From Candidatus Aminicenantota bacterium (lineage in GTDB: Bacteria; Acidobacteriota; Aminicenantia; Aminicenantales; UBA8522), in NCBI GenBank assembly GCA_017886205.1, contig JAFNEO010000058.1:18371-82370 (forward strand): a stretch of DNA of 64,000 nucleotides, given 5' to 3'. The notes below the pieces were generated by a model, which was given only the letters and a program-made list of their open reading frames with translations, did no database searches and was not told the origin of the DNA. Both the position numbers and the translations under genes were made by a program. Positions 17,103-25,291 of the stretch are shown here, in pieces. Numbering within the stretch: position 1 is the first letter of the stretch; every line of letters starts with the position of its first letter.

Positions 17103-17966
17103 ATGCTCACTTTTTCCTACAGAAACAGCATCCGCATATTGAAATACCTTCCCCTCTGCCCCAAGCCCAAGGCGGTCGGACTTTCCAACCTCCCCAAGGA
17201 CGAACCTACGATCTATGTGTATAATCACATCCATAGGCGCGTTGAGCCGCTTTTCTTGGCGCTGGCTGCTCCCCCCGACCCGCCGATCCGGTTCTTCGTC
17301 GACATCAAGGTCTCCCGGCCGGAGATCTTCGCCGAAACCCATGCTGACGTCAAGGACTCCGTCTTCTCGCCGAACCTCCAGGAGAAATGGGGCCGTCATG
17401 CCCTGAGGAGAAAAATCCTGGAGAGCGCCAGCCGATTGCTGACGCGGTTTCTGATCGCCAACATAAGCGGGTACAATTTTATTCCCGTCTTCGTGCATGA
17501 GCCTCGCTCGCCGGAGGAGCAGACCAGAAAGAGACGCATCAACCGGGAAGCTTTCCAAGACTGTATCAGATCCCTGGAGAGCCATGTCCCGGTGGCCATC
17601 GCACCGAGCGGTGGATACACCCATCAAGAGACGACGAAGAGCACCGTTCCGACCACCCTGCCCTCTCTGGCCGAGATGCTTCAGAAGCGAGGGAAAACCC
17701 TGAAGATCGTCCCGAGTGTCGTCAAAGAAAGACCCCAGGTCGGCCACGGGACATACAAGAGATATATCGCCGACAGGATTCCCCCTTACCGGCTGTGCCG
17801 CCTTCTGCTCGACCGCCTAAAGATCAAGCGATACGAGCGGCCCCGCCTGACCGTCGAGTTCCTAACGCCGGTGACCTTCCCTCACAGCGATTCGAGCAAA
17901 GATGATAAGGTCCAGTTCGTTCAGCATCTCCAGAAGATCATGTACGACGTCCTGAACAGGGATTGA
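17103..17966 (+). CDS. divergent PlsC-like acyltransferase (active-site motifs degenerate)
   Basis: A 287-residue protein with the general plan of glycerolipid acyltransferases: a strand followed by YVYNHIHRRVEPLFLAL, where the catalytic N-H-x4-D would be, and VAIAPSGGYTH at the place of the usual P-E-G-T substrate motif. The expected Asp is not at the right spacing (Val then Glu follow) and the Glu of PEGT is replaced by Ser. It may use another geometry, be non-catalytic, or belong to another family. The position behind pgsA supports a role in lipid metabolism. No ribosome site is obvious; ATG 17103 is the first start. Confidence 0.4.
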   Translation: MLTFSYRNSIRILKYLPLCPKPKAVGLSNLPKDEPTIYVYNHIHRRVEPLFLALAAPPDPPIRFFVDIKVSRPEIFAETHADVKDSVFSPNLQEKWGRHALRRKILESASRLLTRFLIANISGYNFIPVFVHEPRSPEEQTRKRRINREAFQDCIRSLESHVPVAIAPSGGYTHQETTKSTVPTTLPSLAEMLQKRGKTLKIVPSVVKERPQVGHGTYKRYIADRIPPYRLCRLLLDRLKIKRYERPRLTVEFLTPVTFPHSDSSKDDKVQFVQHLQKIMYDVLNRD

Positions 17967-18000
17967 GCGGGAGGACGGCCCGAGAAAATTCTGGTTTGTT

Positions 18001-18180
18001 TTATTTGCTTTTTGCGGCTTTTTTCAGCTTGGCCGCAGCTTCGGTCTTGCTCCCGTGTTTGATGTCCATGGCATGGGCGCGCTTGTAGGTCTGGATGTCC
18101 TTGAATCGCCCCTTGCTGTCGCGCACGGCATAAAGCTTAGTGCCCTTGGAGCTGCGATGGGTTGTTCTTTTGACCGGCAT
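18001..18180 (-). CDS. 59-residue basic protein (conserved hypothetical)
   Basis: A short frame starting MPVKRTTHRSSKGTKLYAV and rich in Lys/Arg/Ala, with a C-terminal run of AKLKKAAKSK. A strong AAAGGAG site lies 7 or so bases before the ATG, so it is very likely translated. The tail resembles histone-H1-like or ribosome-associated basic peptides. The central DSKGRFKDIQTYKRAH stretch looks structured. I recall similar short proteins in other bacteria but cannot name a function. It lies alone between a converging lipid gene and the Kbp-like gene. Confidence 0.65.
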   Translation of the reverse strand: MPVKRTTHRSSKGTKLYAVRDSKGRFKDIQTYKRAHAMDIKHGSKTEAAAKLKKAAKSK

Positions 18181-18226
18181 AATTATTCTCCTTTGATTTA
18201 ATTTTTAATCCGGATAGCTTTCTTTT

Positions 18227-18256
18227 GACCCGATCCGGTCGTTAGAAGATCGGGTC
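18227..18256. other. perfect 9-bp inverted repeat upstream of the small basic protein
   Basis: GACCCGATC (18227-18235) and GATCGGGTC (18248-18256) form a 9-bp stem with a 12-base loop, flanked on both sides by TCCGGA (18209-18214, 18259-18264). It sits about 50 bases before the 59-residue gene. Neither side has the T-run of an intrinsic terminator, so an operator or leader hairpin is more likely. Confidence 0.4.
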
Positions 18257-18393
18257 ATTCCGGAGTGCATTACCGCTCCTAGGAGATCACTGATTTTCAC
18301 TTCGGTATTCCTCCTGTTTTTCCCGTTGATATCCCTTTCCTCAGCCAGGCCCGGCCCGCCGTTATGGCCACGGGCGGGCGTCTTCCTGACGGA

Positions 18394-18825
18394 TCAGTCA
18401 AGGGGGATGCGGATTTTCTGGCCCGGGAAAATCAAATTGGCATCCTTGATGACCTCCCGGTTGGCCTCGAAGATCCTGGGGTAGTCGTTCGCCTTTCCGT
18501 AGTATTGCTTGGCGATGGCGGACAGAGTGTCGCCCTTCTTGATGACATAATACTCAACCTTCTCCTTTACCGGCGGGACCTGCAATCCGTCGATGTTGAC
18601 GTCGGAAACCCCTTGCACGTTGCCGGCCAAGAGCACCGCCTTCTGCATGGCCTCCGCGCTGGCCGCCTGTCCTGAGAGGTAAACAACCCCGTTGCTGAAC
18701 TTGACTCCCAGCCCGGTGATGCCAGGGTTCGCCGCTTCGATGTGCTTCTTGATTTTTTCAGCGGCGTCTTCGTCGCGGTTGAACAGCTTGTGCCCAATCT
18801 CCTTCACAAAATCAAGCAGTCCCAT
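18394..18825 (-). CDS. kbp: Kbp (YgaU)-like BON-LysM protein
   Basis: A 143-residue cytoplasmic-type protein: N-terminal MGLLDFVKEIGHKLF as in E. coli Kbp, a BON domain (about residues 25-85), and a LysM domain (YYVIKKGDTLSAIAKQYYG ... IFPGQKIRIP). E. coli Kbp binds potassium and helps at high K+. Architecture and length match. An upstream in-frame start exists, but AAAGGAGG just before 18825 decides for the shorter one. No signal peptide is present. It is a single-gene unit. Confidence 0.85.
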   Translation of the reverse strand: MGLLDFVKEIGHKLFNRDEDAAEKIKKHIEAANPGITGLGVKFSNGVVYLSGQAASAEAMQKAVLLAGNVQGVSDVNIDGLQVPPVKEKVEYYVIKKGDTLSAIAKQYYGKANDYPRIFEANREVIKDANLIFPGQKIRIPLD

Positions 18826-18994
18826 GATGACCTCCTTTAAGGGATACGAATTTTTTGCTCTTGACGACTTCCTCGCGCCAACAGGCTCTGAACTCACTCC
18901 TCACAAGGCACAACGATGATATCGCCGACCGAGGTTGGATGTCAAGCATAAGGCAAGGCACAGGGAATTCTCTTTTGCGCGTGACAGAAATCGA

Positions 18995-19849
18995 CTAGAG
19001 AATGCTCGCGTTGAAGGTATCGCCCTGGCGGATATCTCCGGTTTCTAATCCCTTCCTAAACCACCGGATACGCTGTTCGGACGTGCCGTGAGTGAATGCG
19101 TCCGGGACGACGTAGCCCTGCGTCTGGCGTTGGATCCGGTCGTCGCCGACCGCGCCGGCGGCGTTGATCCCTTCTTCGATGTCACCCTGTTCGAGGAAGT
19201 CCGTCGCCTGTTGGGCATGGTGGGCCCAAACGCCGGCCAGGAAATCGGCCTGAAGTTCCATCCGGACCATGAGCTGGTTGAACTCCTGTTCGCTCACCCG
19301 GCCCCGCTCAGCCATGACCTGGTCGTTGATGCCGAGCAGCTTCTGGACATGATGGCCGACCTCATGGGCGATGACGTAGGCCAGGGCGAAATCGCCCGGG
19401 GCGCCGAGCTGGCGCTGCATGTCCTCGAAGAACCCGAGGTCGAGATAGACCTTTTCGTCCCCGGGACAATAGAACGGGCCCGTGGCCGCGCCGGCATAGC
19501 CGCAGGCCGACGAAACCTGGTCCGTGAACAGGACGAGCCGCGGCTCACGGTAATCCTGCCCGATCTCCTGGAACAGCGGCCGCCAGACGTCCTCGATATC
19601 GGCCAGGACAACGGAAACGAAATCCCCCATTTCCTTGTCCTTTTCGCTGAGTGGCTGGTCGGCCGCCGCGGGCGAAGTCTCTCCGCCCGGCTGAAGGTTT
19701 TGCGTGATCTGGTCCGGATTGCCGCCGAGAAGCAAGTACAGGACGACGATCACCAGGCCGCCCAGGCCTCCTCCCACGGCGAGCCCTCTTCCGCTGATCC
19801 CCCGCCGGTCCTCGACGTTATCGCTCTTGCGTCTTCCTAGCCATCGCAT
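18995..19849 (-). CDS. YpfJ-type neutral zinc metallopeptidase
   Basis: A 284-residue protein with one N-terminal membrane segment (about residues 25-42) and an extracytoplasmic peptidase domain. The zinc motif HEVGH is at residues 162-166. The downstream ELQADFLAGVWAHH supplies the third metal ligand region. CGYAG and FYCPGDEKVYLDL are typical of the YpfJ/Zn_peptidase family. An AGGAGG site precedes the ATG. Substrates are not known. It stands alone; the 227 bases upstream show no other gene. Confidence 0.88.
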   Translation of the reverse strand: MRWLGRRKSDNVEDRRGISGRGLAVGGGLGGLVIVVLYLLLGGNPDQITQNLQPGGETSPAAADQPLSEKDKEMGDFVSVVLADIEDVWRPLFQEIGQDYREPRLVLFTDQVSSACGYAGAATGPFYCPGDEKVYLDLGFFEDMQRQLGAPGDFALAYVIAHEVGHHVQKLLGINDQVMAERGRVSEQEFNQLMVRMELQADFLAGVWAHHAQQATDFLEQGDIEEGINAAGAVGDDRIQRQTQGYVVPDAFTHGTSEQRIRWFRKGLETGDIRQGDTFNASIL

Positions 19850-20076
19850 GTGTTCCCTCCTCTTACATGAAAAATCTTTCCGCCTGTCGGGCGCAGCAAA
19901 GCTACTTGCTTTTAAGAATTCCTATTCGCGAACGATGACAGATCATGCCGGCTGTGTCCATTAAAGAAACCCGCCATCGTGGGAAAGAATAGATTACGAG
20001 AAAAAAGATGTCAAGGATGACCGGGTTTCCCTCCAAATTCAGCTTCCCTTTAATGGGCCTGAGCCCGATCGATTGG

Positions 20077-21213
20077 CTACCGGAAACCCTCCAAGAATAA
20101 TCCCGCCGCCTTCAAAGCCAGCGCTCGGGCGTCGAAGTCGGTGCGGTTGCAGAGGATGATGACGGTGAGCCCGTCGTCGGTGAAACGCTGGATCGCCGTC
20201 CGGAACCCGGCCGTCTCGCCGTAATGCCACATCCGGGCGTGGCGCTTCCAAGGATTCAGGAACCAACCGAAGCCGTATGCCGCGGGCGCTCCGTCGGGCT
20301 CCGTCGGCGGCCCTTCCGAAACGCACACGGGAGTCAGCGCGGGCCGCATCTCCAGCTCGCTCAGGAGGGTGTGCCGGCGCAGCGTTTCGTCCCACTTCAG
20401 GAGGTCCGAAAGCGAAGAGTAGATGCCTCCGTCGCCGAGAGTCGCGGAGGTCGGGCTCTGGTCTGTTTCGCGCCATCGGCCGCCTTCCCTGGTGTGGCCG
20501 TAGGCGCGATTCGGAACGTCGTTCTTGCCGTGTTCGTAGGCCACCGTGCCTGTCATCTTCAGGGGAGCGAAGATGCGGTCGCGGAGAAATTCGGCGAAAG
20601 GCCGTCCCGAAGCTTTCTCGACGACGAGGCCGAGAAGGACGTAGCCAGAATTGCTGTAGGCCCATTGCGCTCCCGGCACGAACTTTCCGGAATCTTGCCG
20701 TTTTAGGAGCTCGAGGACCCCCGCGTCCTTGATCTGAACCTGCTCCATGGGAAGGGTGGAGTCGGCCGGCGGCATGAGGTCCTCGTAGTCGGGGAGGCCC
20801 GAGGTGTGGTTGAGCAGATGACGGATAGTGATGGCTTGGCCGTATTCGGGGAAGTCGGGGAAGCTGCCGGTCAGGCTGTCTTCATAGCGGAGGTTTCCGT
20901 CGCGCACGAGCAGCATGACGGCCGCGGCCGTGAATTGCTTCGTGACCGAGGCCAGGCGGAAGTTCGTCCGGGCGTCGATACCTCGCCTCGTCCGCAGGTC
21001 CATGACTCCGTATCCGTGCTCGAAGACGACGCGCCCGTCCTTCACGATGAGGACCGCCGCTCCGGGCTCTTGAGCAGAGACCAGTCCGGTAAATAGGGCC
21101 TCGACTTGCTGCCTCTCATTGCCTGCTCCGGCTGCCCTGCACATCACCATCATCGGTAAAGCCAGGCCGAAAATCGCGATGGTCTTTGTCGCCGGTCCCG
21201 CCGGAATTTTCAT
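20077..21213 (-). CDS. serine hydrolase of the class C beta-lactamase fold
   Basis: A 378-residue secreted protein with a signal peptide (MKIPAGPATKTIAIFGLALP...). The catalytic S-x-x-K is SVTK (residues 89-92), the Y-x-N element is YSN in AYSNSGYVLLG, and the C-terminal H-x-G is HYGETAG. Such proteins are D-aminopeptidases, esterases or penicillin-binding-like enzymes; nothing points to true beta-lactamase activity. ATGs upstream at 21252 and 21234 are in frame, but the start at 21213 gives the clean signal peptide. Monocistronic. Confidence 0.82.
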   Translation of the reverse strand: MKIPAGPATKTIAIFGLALPMMVMCRAAGAGNERQQVEALFTGLVSAQEPGAAVLIVKDGRVVFEHGYGVMDLRTRRGIDARTNFRLASVTKQFTAAAVMLLVRDGNLRYEDSLTGSFPDFPEYGQAITIRHLLNHTSGLPDYEDLMPPADSTLPMEQVQIKDAGVLELLKRQDSGKFVPGAQWAYSNSGYVLLGLVVEKASGRPFAEFLRDRIFAPLKMTGTVAYEHGKNDVPNRAYGHTREGGRWRETDQSPTSATLGDGGIYSSLSDLLKWDETLRRHTLLSELEMRPALTPVCVSEGPPTEPDGAPAAYGFGWFLNPWKRHARMWHYGETAGFRTAIQRFTDDGLTVIILCNRTDFDARALALKAAGLFLEGFR

Positions 21214-21331
21214 TTCCAGGGAATCGTAATTCATACAGCGGGGAAATATCAAGCGCCGGAAATCGCCCGAACCTTCCCGCCCGGGGTGGAGAGAGAGAGA
21301 ATCACGAAAAATAGATGGTGAAAACGACCCG

Positions 21332-22783
21332 CTACTTGCTCCGGTCGAGGAACCCCTTGCGCAGGGTCATCCAGATGATCTTGAGGTCGAGACCCAAGGA
21401 CCAATTCTGGATGTAGTAGAAGTCATACTCGATCCGCTTGTCGATCGGCGTGTCCTGCCTCAGGCCGTGGACCTGGGCCCAGCCCGTGATGCCGCACTTG
21501 ACTTTGTGCCGAAGCATGTAGTTGGGGATCCGGTCGGCGAATTCTCTGACGAATTCGGGTCGCTCCGGACGGGGGCCGATCAGGCTCATCTCGCCCTTGA
21601 ACACATTGATGAGCTGGGGGAGCTCATCGAGGCTCAGTTTTCGAAGGAAGCGCCCGCCCTTGGTTATCCGCGGATCGCCGGGGCGGCTCATCACCGGGCC
21701 GGTTTCCCCTTCGGCGTCGCGGACCATCGTCCGGAACTTGATCATGCTGAAGCGGCGGCCGTCCATGCCCATCCGCTCTTGGCGATAGAAGACGGCCCCC
21801 CGGGAGGTCAGTTTGACCAAGACGGCGACCACGAGGAAAACGGGCGAAAGGATGAACAGGCCCAGGGAGGAGACGATGACGTCCACCACCCGTTTGACCA
21901 CGCCCTTGCCGCCTCTCAGGGCGACATCATCGATCGAGATGACGGGGAATCCGTCGAGGTCCTGGATGTTGGCCTTCAGGGTGAGGAGCTGGAACAGGTC
22001 AGGGATCAAGCGGATGTTGACGACGTATCGGTGGGCGACTTTGATCGTCTCCAGGATCTTGCCGTAATTATTCAGGTCCAGAGCGACAAATACCTCGGCG
22101 ATCTCTCCCTTCTCCAGGATCGGGCCGAGGTCTTCGAGACGGCCGAGCACCTCCACGGCGCCGTCGATTTCGACCTTCTCGCCGACGGGCCGGTCGTCGT
22201 CCAGGAAGCCCTTGAGCCGGAAACCCAGGTCCTTGTATACGAGGACCTTCTGGGCCACCGCCCTCCCCATTTCTCCCGCCCCGACGACGAGGACATTCTG
22301 CAGGTTCAGCCCCTTGGCGTACCGCCTCTTCATGAAAAAGAAGATCTGGTTGCGGATAAAGGTGATCATGAAGATGACGACGATGAAATAGACGGCCAGG
22401 AAGCCGTGCGAGATCTTGAAGCTCACGCGGAAGAGCGGTCGAGGGCCCTGGCTGTAGCTGTAGAGATAGCTCAGGATCCCGAACACATCGATGGCGATGG
22501 TCAGGATGGCGTTCAGGCAAATGGCCAGGAAGTCATCGATCCTGGCCCGCTGGAGGCGGGTCCTGTAAAACCCTTGGAAGTAGAAGATCAGGAGGTGGGT
22601 GGCCAGAAAAAGAGGGAAGACGACCACGTACTGCCGGAAAGGCGGGATCCCCTTGGCCGGGTCGATGGGGATGATGTAGGCGTAAAAGCGAAAAAGGTAG
22701 GAATAGAAAAAGGAGATCAGGATGCTGAACGCATCGCTGAACACGAAGAGCCCGACGAGGCCGAAACGCTTCTTCTGGATCAC
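21332..22783 (-). CDS. undecaprenyl-phosphate sugar phosphotransferase (EPS initiating enzyme)
   Basis: A 483-residue membrane protein. Four or so helices at the N-terminus precede a nucleotide-binding-like domain (VLVVGAGEMGRAVAQKV) and then the C-terminal bacterial sugar transferase domain with its membrane-embedded helix (VDVIVSSLGLFILSPVF), FYRQERMGMDGRRF, KFRTM and LDELPQLINVFKGEMSLIGPRP. It would transfer a sugar-1-phosphate to the lipid carrier, starting exopolysaccharide repeat synthesis. The start overlaps the upstream glycosyltransferase by 4 bases. Confidence 0.92.
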   Translation of the reverse strand: MIQKKRFGLVGLFVFSDAFSILISFFYSYLFRFYAYIIPIDPAKGIPPFRQYVVVFPLFLATHLLIFYFQGFYRTRLQRARIDDFLAICLNAILTIAIDVFGILSYLYSYSQGPRPLFRVSFKISHGFLAVYFIVVIFMITFIRNQIFFFMKRRYAKGLNLQNVLVVGAGEMGRAVAQKVLVYKDLGFRLKGFLDDDRPVGEKVEIDGAVEVLGRLEDLGPILEKGEIAEVFVALDLNNYGKILETIKVAHRYVVNIRLIPDLFQLLTLKANIQDLDGFPVISIDDVALRGGKGVVKRVVDVIVSSLGLFILSPVFLVVAVLVKLTSRGAVFYRQERMGMDGRRFSMIKFRTMVRDAEGETGPVMSRPGDPRITKGGRFLRKLSLDELPQLINVFKGEMSLIGPRPERPEFVREFADRIPNYMLRHKVKCGITGWAQVHGLRQDTPIDKRIEYDFYYIQNWSLGLDLKIIWMTLRKGFLDRSK

Positions 22784-23898
22784 CGCTTCCCCTTGAATTC
22801 AGTCCATTTGTGTTCGAGATAGGCCGCCAGTTTCTCTCGAAAGGCCCGCCGAGAGAACCTCTCGGCATTCGAACGGATAACGGCCTCATTAAATTTCAGG
22901 CTCCGGAATTTGTCAAGGGCGGCGCGCAGGCTCGAGGCGGTGAGCTCGGGGAAAAAGAGGCCGGTCTGGCCCGGAAGGATGCTCTCCAGGGCGCCGCCGC
23001 GGCCAAAGGCGATGACGGGCGTCCCGCAGGCCTGGGCCTCCAAGGCCGTGATCCCGAAATCCTCCTCGCCGGGAAGAAGGAGCGCCCTGGTCTTCCGATA
23101 AAGGGCACGGAGGTCCTCGGCCGGGACCTGACCGAGAAAGGCGATATTCGGGCGGGCCATCCTCTTGAGCTTTCTGAGGTCGGGGCCGGTGCCGACGATC
23201 TTGAGCTTCTCTCCCGAACTGTTGAAGGCTTCGATGGCCAGGTCGATCCTCTTGTAGGGAACGAGCGCAGAGACGATCAGAAACTCAGCGCTTTTCGGCA
23301 TGTCGGCGGCGGGCCGAAAGAACTCGGTGTCCGCCGGCGGATGGATAACATCGGCCTCCCGGCGGTAGTATTTCATGATCCGCCGGGCGACGTTATTGGA
23401 GTTGGCGACAAAATGGTCGACCCGGGCCGCGGACGATTCGTCCCAGACCCGCAGCCGGTGCATGACCAGGGGGATGAACCGGCGTGAAAAAAAGGATAGC
23501 TGCTCCGGGGAGAAGTAGGAGAAATACTGGTTCCAGGCATAGCGGATGGGCGAATGGATGTAGCTGACATGAAGGGCGTCTGGAGGAGGGATAACGCCCT
23601 TGGCGACACAGTGCGAGCTCGAGACGACCAGGTCGAAGCCTCCCAGGTCAAAGAGCTCGACGGCCAGGGAGAAGAGCGGCAGGTAGTGGCGGTACTTCTT
23701 CTTCAGGAAGGGCATCCTCTGGAGAAAGCTGGTCCGGATATCGCGGCTCTCGATGATCTCCGGCTGGCTTCCCTTGAAATGGAAAAGCGTGAAGATCGGA
23801 GCCCGGGGAAAAATCTCGGCCAGGACCTCGAGCACTTTTTCGCCGCCCCGCTGGCCGGTCAGCCAGTCATGGACCAGGGCGACCTTGATGTTATCCAT
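22780..23898 (-). CDS. glycosyltransferase family 4-like protein
   Basis: A 372-residue GT-B-fold enzyme. The N-terminal VALVHDWLTGQRGGEKVLEVL is the acceptor-side glycine-rich loop, and the C-terminal half has LLPGEEDFGITALEAQACGTPVIA, the E-x7-E nucleotide-sugar signature. It has no ribosome site: the ATG lies about 2 bases from the predicted transcript start of a TTGTGT/TATAAT promoter. It is translationally coupled to the sugar transferase and forms the second half of the EPS cluster. Confidence 0.88.
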   Translation of the reverse strand: MDNIKVALVHDWLTGQRGGEKVLEVLAEIFPRAPIFTLFHFKGSQPEIIESRDIRTSFLQRMPFLKKKYRHYLPLFSLAVELFDLGGFDLVVSSSHCVAKGVIPPPDALHVSYIHSPIRYAWNQYFSYFSPEQLSFFSRRFIPLVMHRLRVWDESSAARVDHFVANSNNVARRIMKYYRREADVIHPPADTEFFRPAADMPKSAEFLIVSALVPYKRIDLAIEAFNSSGEKLKIVGTGPDLRKLKRMARPNIAFLGQVPAEDLRALYRKTRALLLPGEEDFGITALEAQACGTPVIAFGRGGALESILPGQTGLFFPELTASSLRAALDKFRSLKFNEAVIRSNAERFSRRAFREKLAAYLEHKWTEFKGKR

Positions 23899-23906
23899 TA
23901 GCGTTG

Positions 23907-23935
23907 ATTATAAATCAGCAAAAATGGGGACACAA
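23907..23935 (-). promoter_or_regulatory. promoter of the glycosyltransferase/sugar-transferase pair (leaderless type)
   Basis: On the minus strand TTGTGT (23935-23930), 17 bases, TATAAT (23912-23907). Expected start near 23900, two bases before ATG 23898. The -35 lies inside a TGGGGAC-type repeat. Confidence 0.45.
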
Positions 23936-23952
23936 TACCTATTTCCTGGTAT
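23921..23952 (+). repeat. TGGGGAC-type intergenic repeat
   Basis: AAAATGGGGACACAATACC followed by a small hairpin ATACC / GGTAT. The AAAATGGGGAC start recurs at 39062-39085, 39097-39149 and 52553-52600 in this window, each time in an intergenic gap. Confidence 0.4.
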
Positions 23953-23990
23953 CAGAATCCTAATTGCCAAGATCGAACCGGAGAATATTG

Positions 23991-24106
23991 AAAGAACGGG
24001 TCCTGTCACGGCGCGTCCCCGTCCGTCCTCGCTCCACCCATCCCCCCGTGGGGAACCCCTTCCGCTGCGGGCGTTGCGGGGACTGGCGCCATGCCACCCG
24101 TTCTTT
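23991..24106. repeat. 116-bp imperfect palindromic element
   Basis: AAAGAACGGG (23991-24000) is exactly mirrored by CCCGTTCTTT (24097-24106). The homology continues inward (GTCACGGCGCGTCCCC against GGGGACTGGCGCCATG, imperfectly). A short hairpin CCCC-GTG-GGG lies at the centre. It fills the 251-base gap between two glycosyltransferase genes. No coding sequence is seen in it. Confidence 0.5.
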
Positions 24107-24149
24107 TCATAAGCATCCGAAATGCAGACGCAACCCTCAATTCCGTTAA

Positions 24150-25283
24150 CTAGACATTCCTTCCCATCAAATCCAGATAAAGGTTCTGGGTTTGTTCGAT
24201 CATGCGGCGGAGCGGAAAGCGGGGCGGCACGAGCGCCCGTGCCCTCTCCCCCAGGCGGCGGGCGCCTTCATTGTCCCTTAGCAGCCTGATGACAGCGTCG
24301 GCCAAAGCGGACGGGTCGTTGGGCGGGACGAGAAGGCCGGTCTTTCCGTCCTCAAGGATCTCAGAGACCCCATCCACCGCCGTGGCGACGATCGGCTTTC
24401 CTAAGGCGGCCGCTTCGACAAGAACAAAGGGAAGGCCCTCCCACAAGGACGGCAAAACGAATATATCAAACAGCGCCATGACCGAGGCGGCATCCTTCCT
24501 CTCTCCGAGAAAAAGGAGGCGGCCCTCTAGACCCAAACGCTGCGCTTCGCGCCTCAGGGTGCCGCTCTGAGGGCCGTCGCCGACGACCGCGATCTTGATC
24601 TCAGGAAAAGGGCTCAGGATCTGGGGGGCGGCCCGGAGGAGGTTGACCACTCCTTTCTGACGATGCAGGCGGGCCACCGTTCCGACGACCGGCCGGCCGA
24701 GCGGCCAGCTCAGCTCGCTTCTCCGACGGGAGATGTCATCCGTCCCGAGTTCCGGACGAACTTCAGTGCCGTTCAGGATGACGGTCATCTTCTCTTCCGG
24801 CGCCAGCCGATGCCTCCGGGCCTGTCGCAGGTCGGACTGACAGACAAGGATCAGCCGGTCGGTCAAACGGGAATACTTCCTCTCCAGGAAGACATACAGC
24901 CGGCGCAAGAGCGGATTCCGGTAATGGAGATAGTGGATGCCGTGAAGGGTATGGACGACGGCCGGCGTCCGGGCGCGGCGGGCAGCGGAGCGGCCGTAGA
25001 ACCCGGCGATCCCGCCGTGGGTATGCAAGACATCGATCTTATTTTCCCTGAGAACTCCGGCAATTTCCCTCAGCGGGCGCAGGCTGAGCCGCTTGCCCAG
25101 CGGAACCGGGACATAGGCGATCCCCTTTTGCCTGGCTTCCTCGGCCAGCGGTCCGTCGCCTCCGGAGGAGATAACCACCTCAAACCGGCTCCGGTCCAGG
25201 TTCTCGGCCAGAAGGAGAAGGGCCGTCTGGCCGCCCCCGAGCGAGGGCTTGTCGATCATCTCCATGATTCTGAGTTTTTCCAT
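24150..25283 (-). CDS. glycosyltransferase family 4-like protein
   Basis: A 377-residue GT-B enzyme. GGGQTALLLLAENLDRSRFEV at the N-terminus and GRPVVGTVARLHRQKGV, LPSLWEGLPFVLVEAAALGKPIVAT and GLLVPPNDPSALADAV at the C-terminus are standard for group 1 transferases acting in capsule or exopolysaccharide synthesis. It is the last gene of the upstream block of four transferases; the family 2 gene ends 8 bases before its start. Acceptor and donor cannot be told. Confidence 0.9.
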   Translation of the reverse strand: MEKLRIMEMIDKPSLGGGQTALLLLAENLDRSRFEVVISSGGDGPLAEEARQKGIAYVPVPLGKRLSLRPLREIAGVLRENKIDVLHTHGGIAGFYGRSAARRARTPAVVHTLHGIHYLHYRNPLLRRLYVFLERKYSRLTDRLILVCQSDLRQARRHRLAPEEKMTVILNGTEVRPELGTDDISRRRSELSWPLGRPVVGTVARLHRQKGVVNLLRAAPQILSPFPEIKIAVVGDGPQSGTLRREAQRLGLEGRLLFLGERKDAASVMALFDIFVLPSLWEGLPFVLVEAAALGKPIVATAVDGVSEILEDGKTGLLVPPNDPSALADAVIRLLRDNEGARRLGERARALVPPRFPLRRMIEQTQNLYLDLMGRNV

Positions 25284-25291
25284 CTGTTCAC

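Noticed and set aside
18354..18386. GC-rich hairpin GCCCGCC / GGCGGGC downstream of the Kbp-like gene as a terminator
   Set aside because: No T-run follows on the relevant strand, so I did not call it a terminator.
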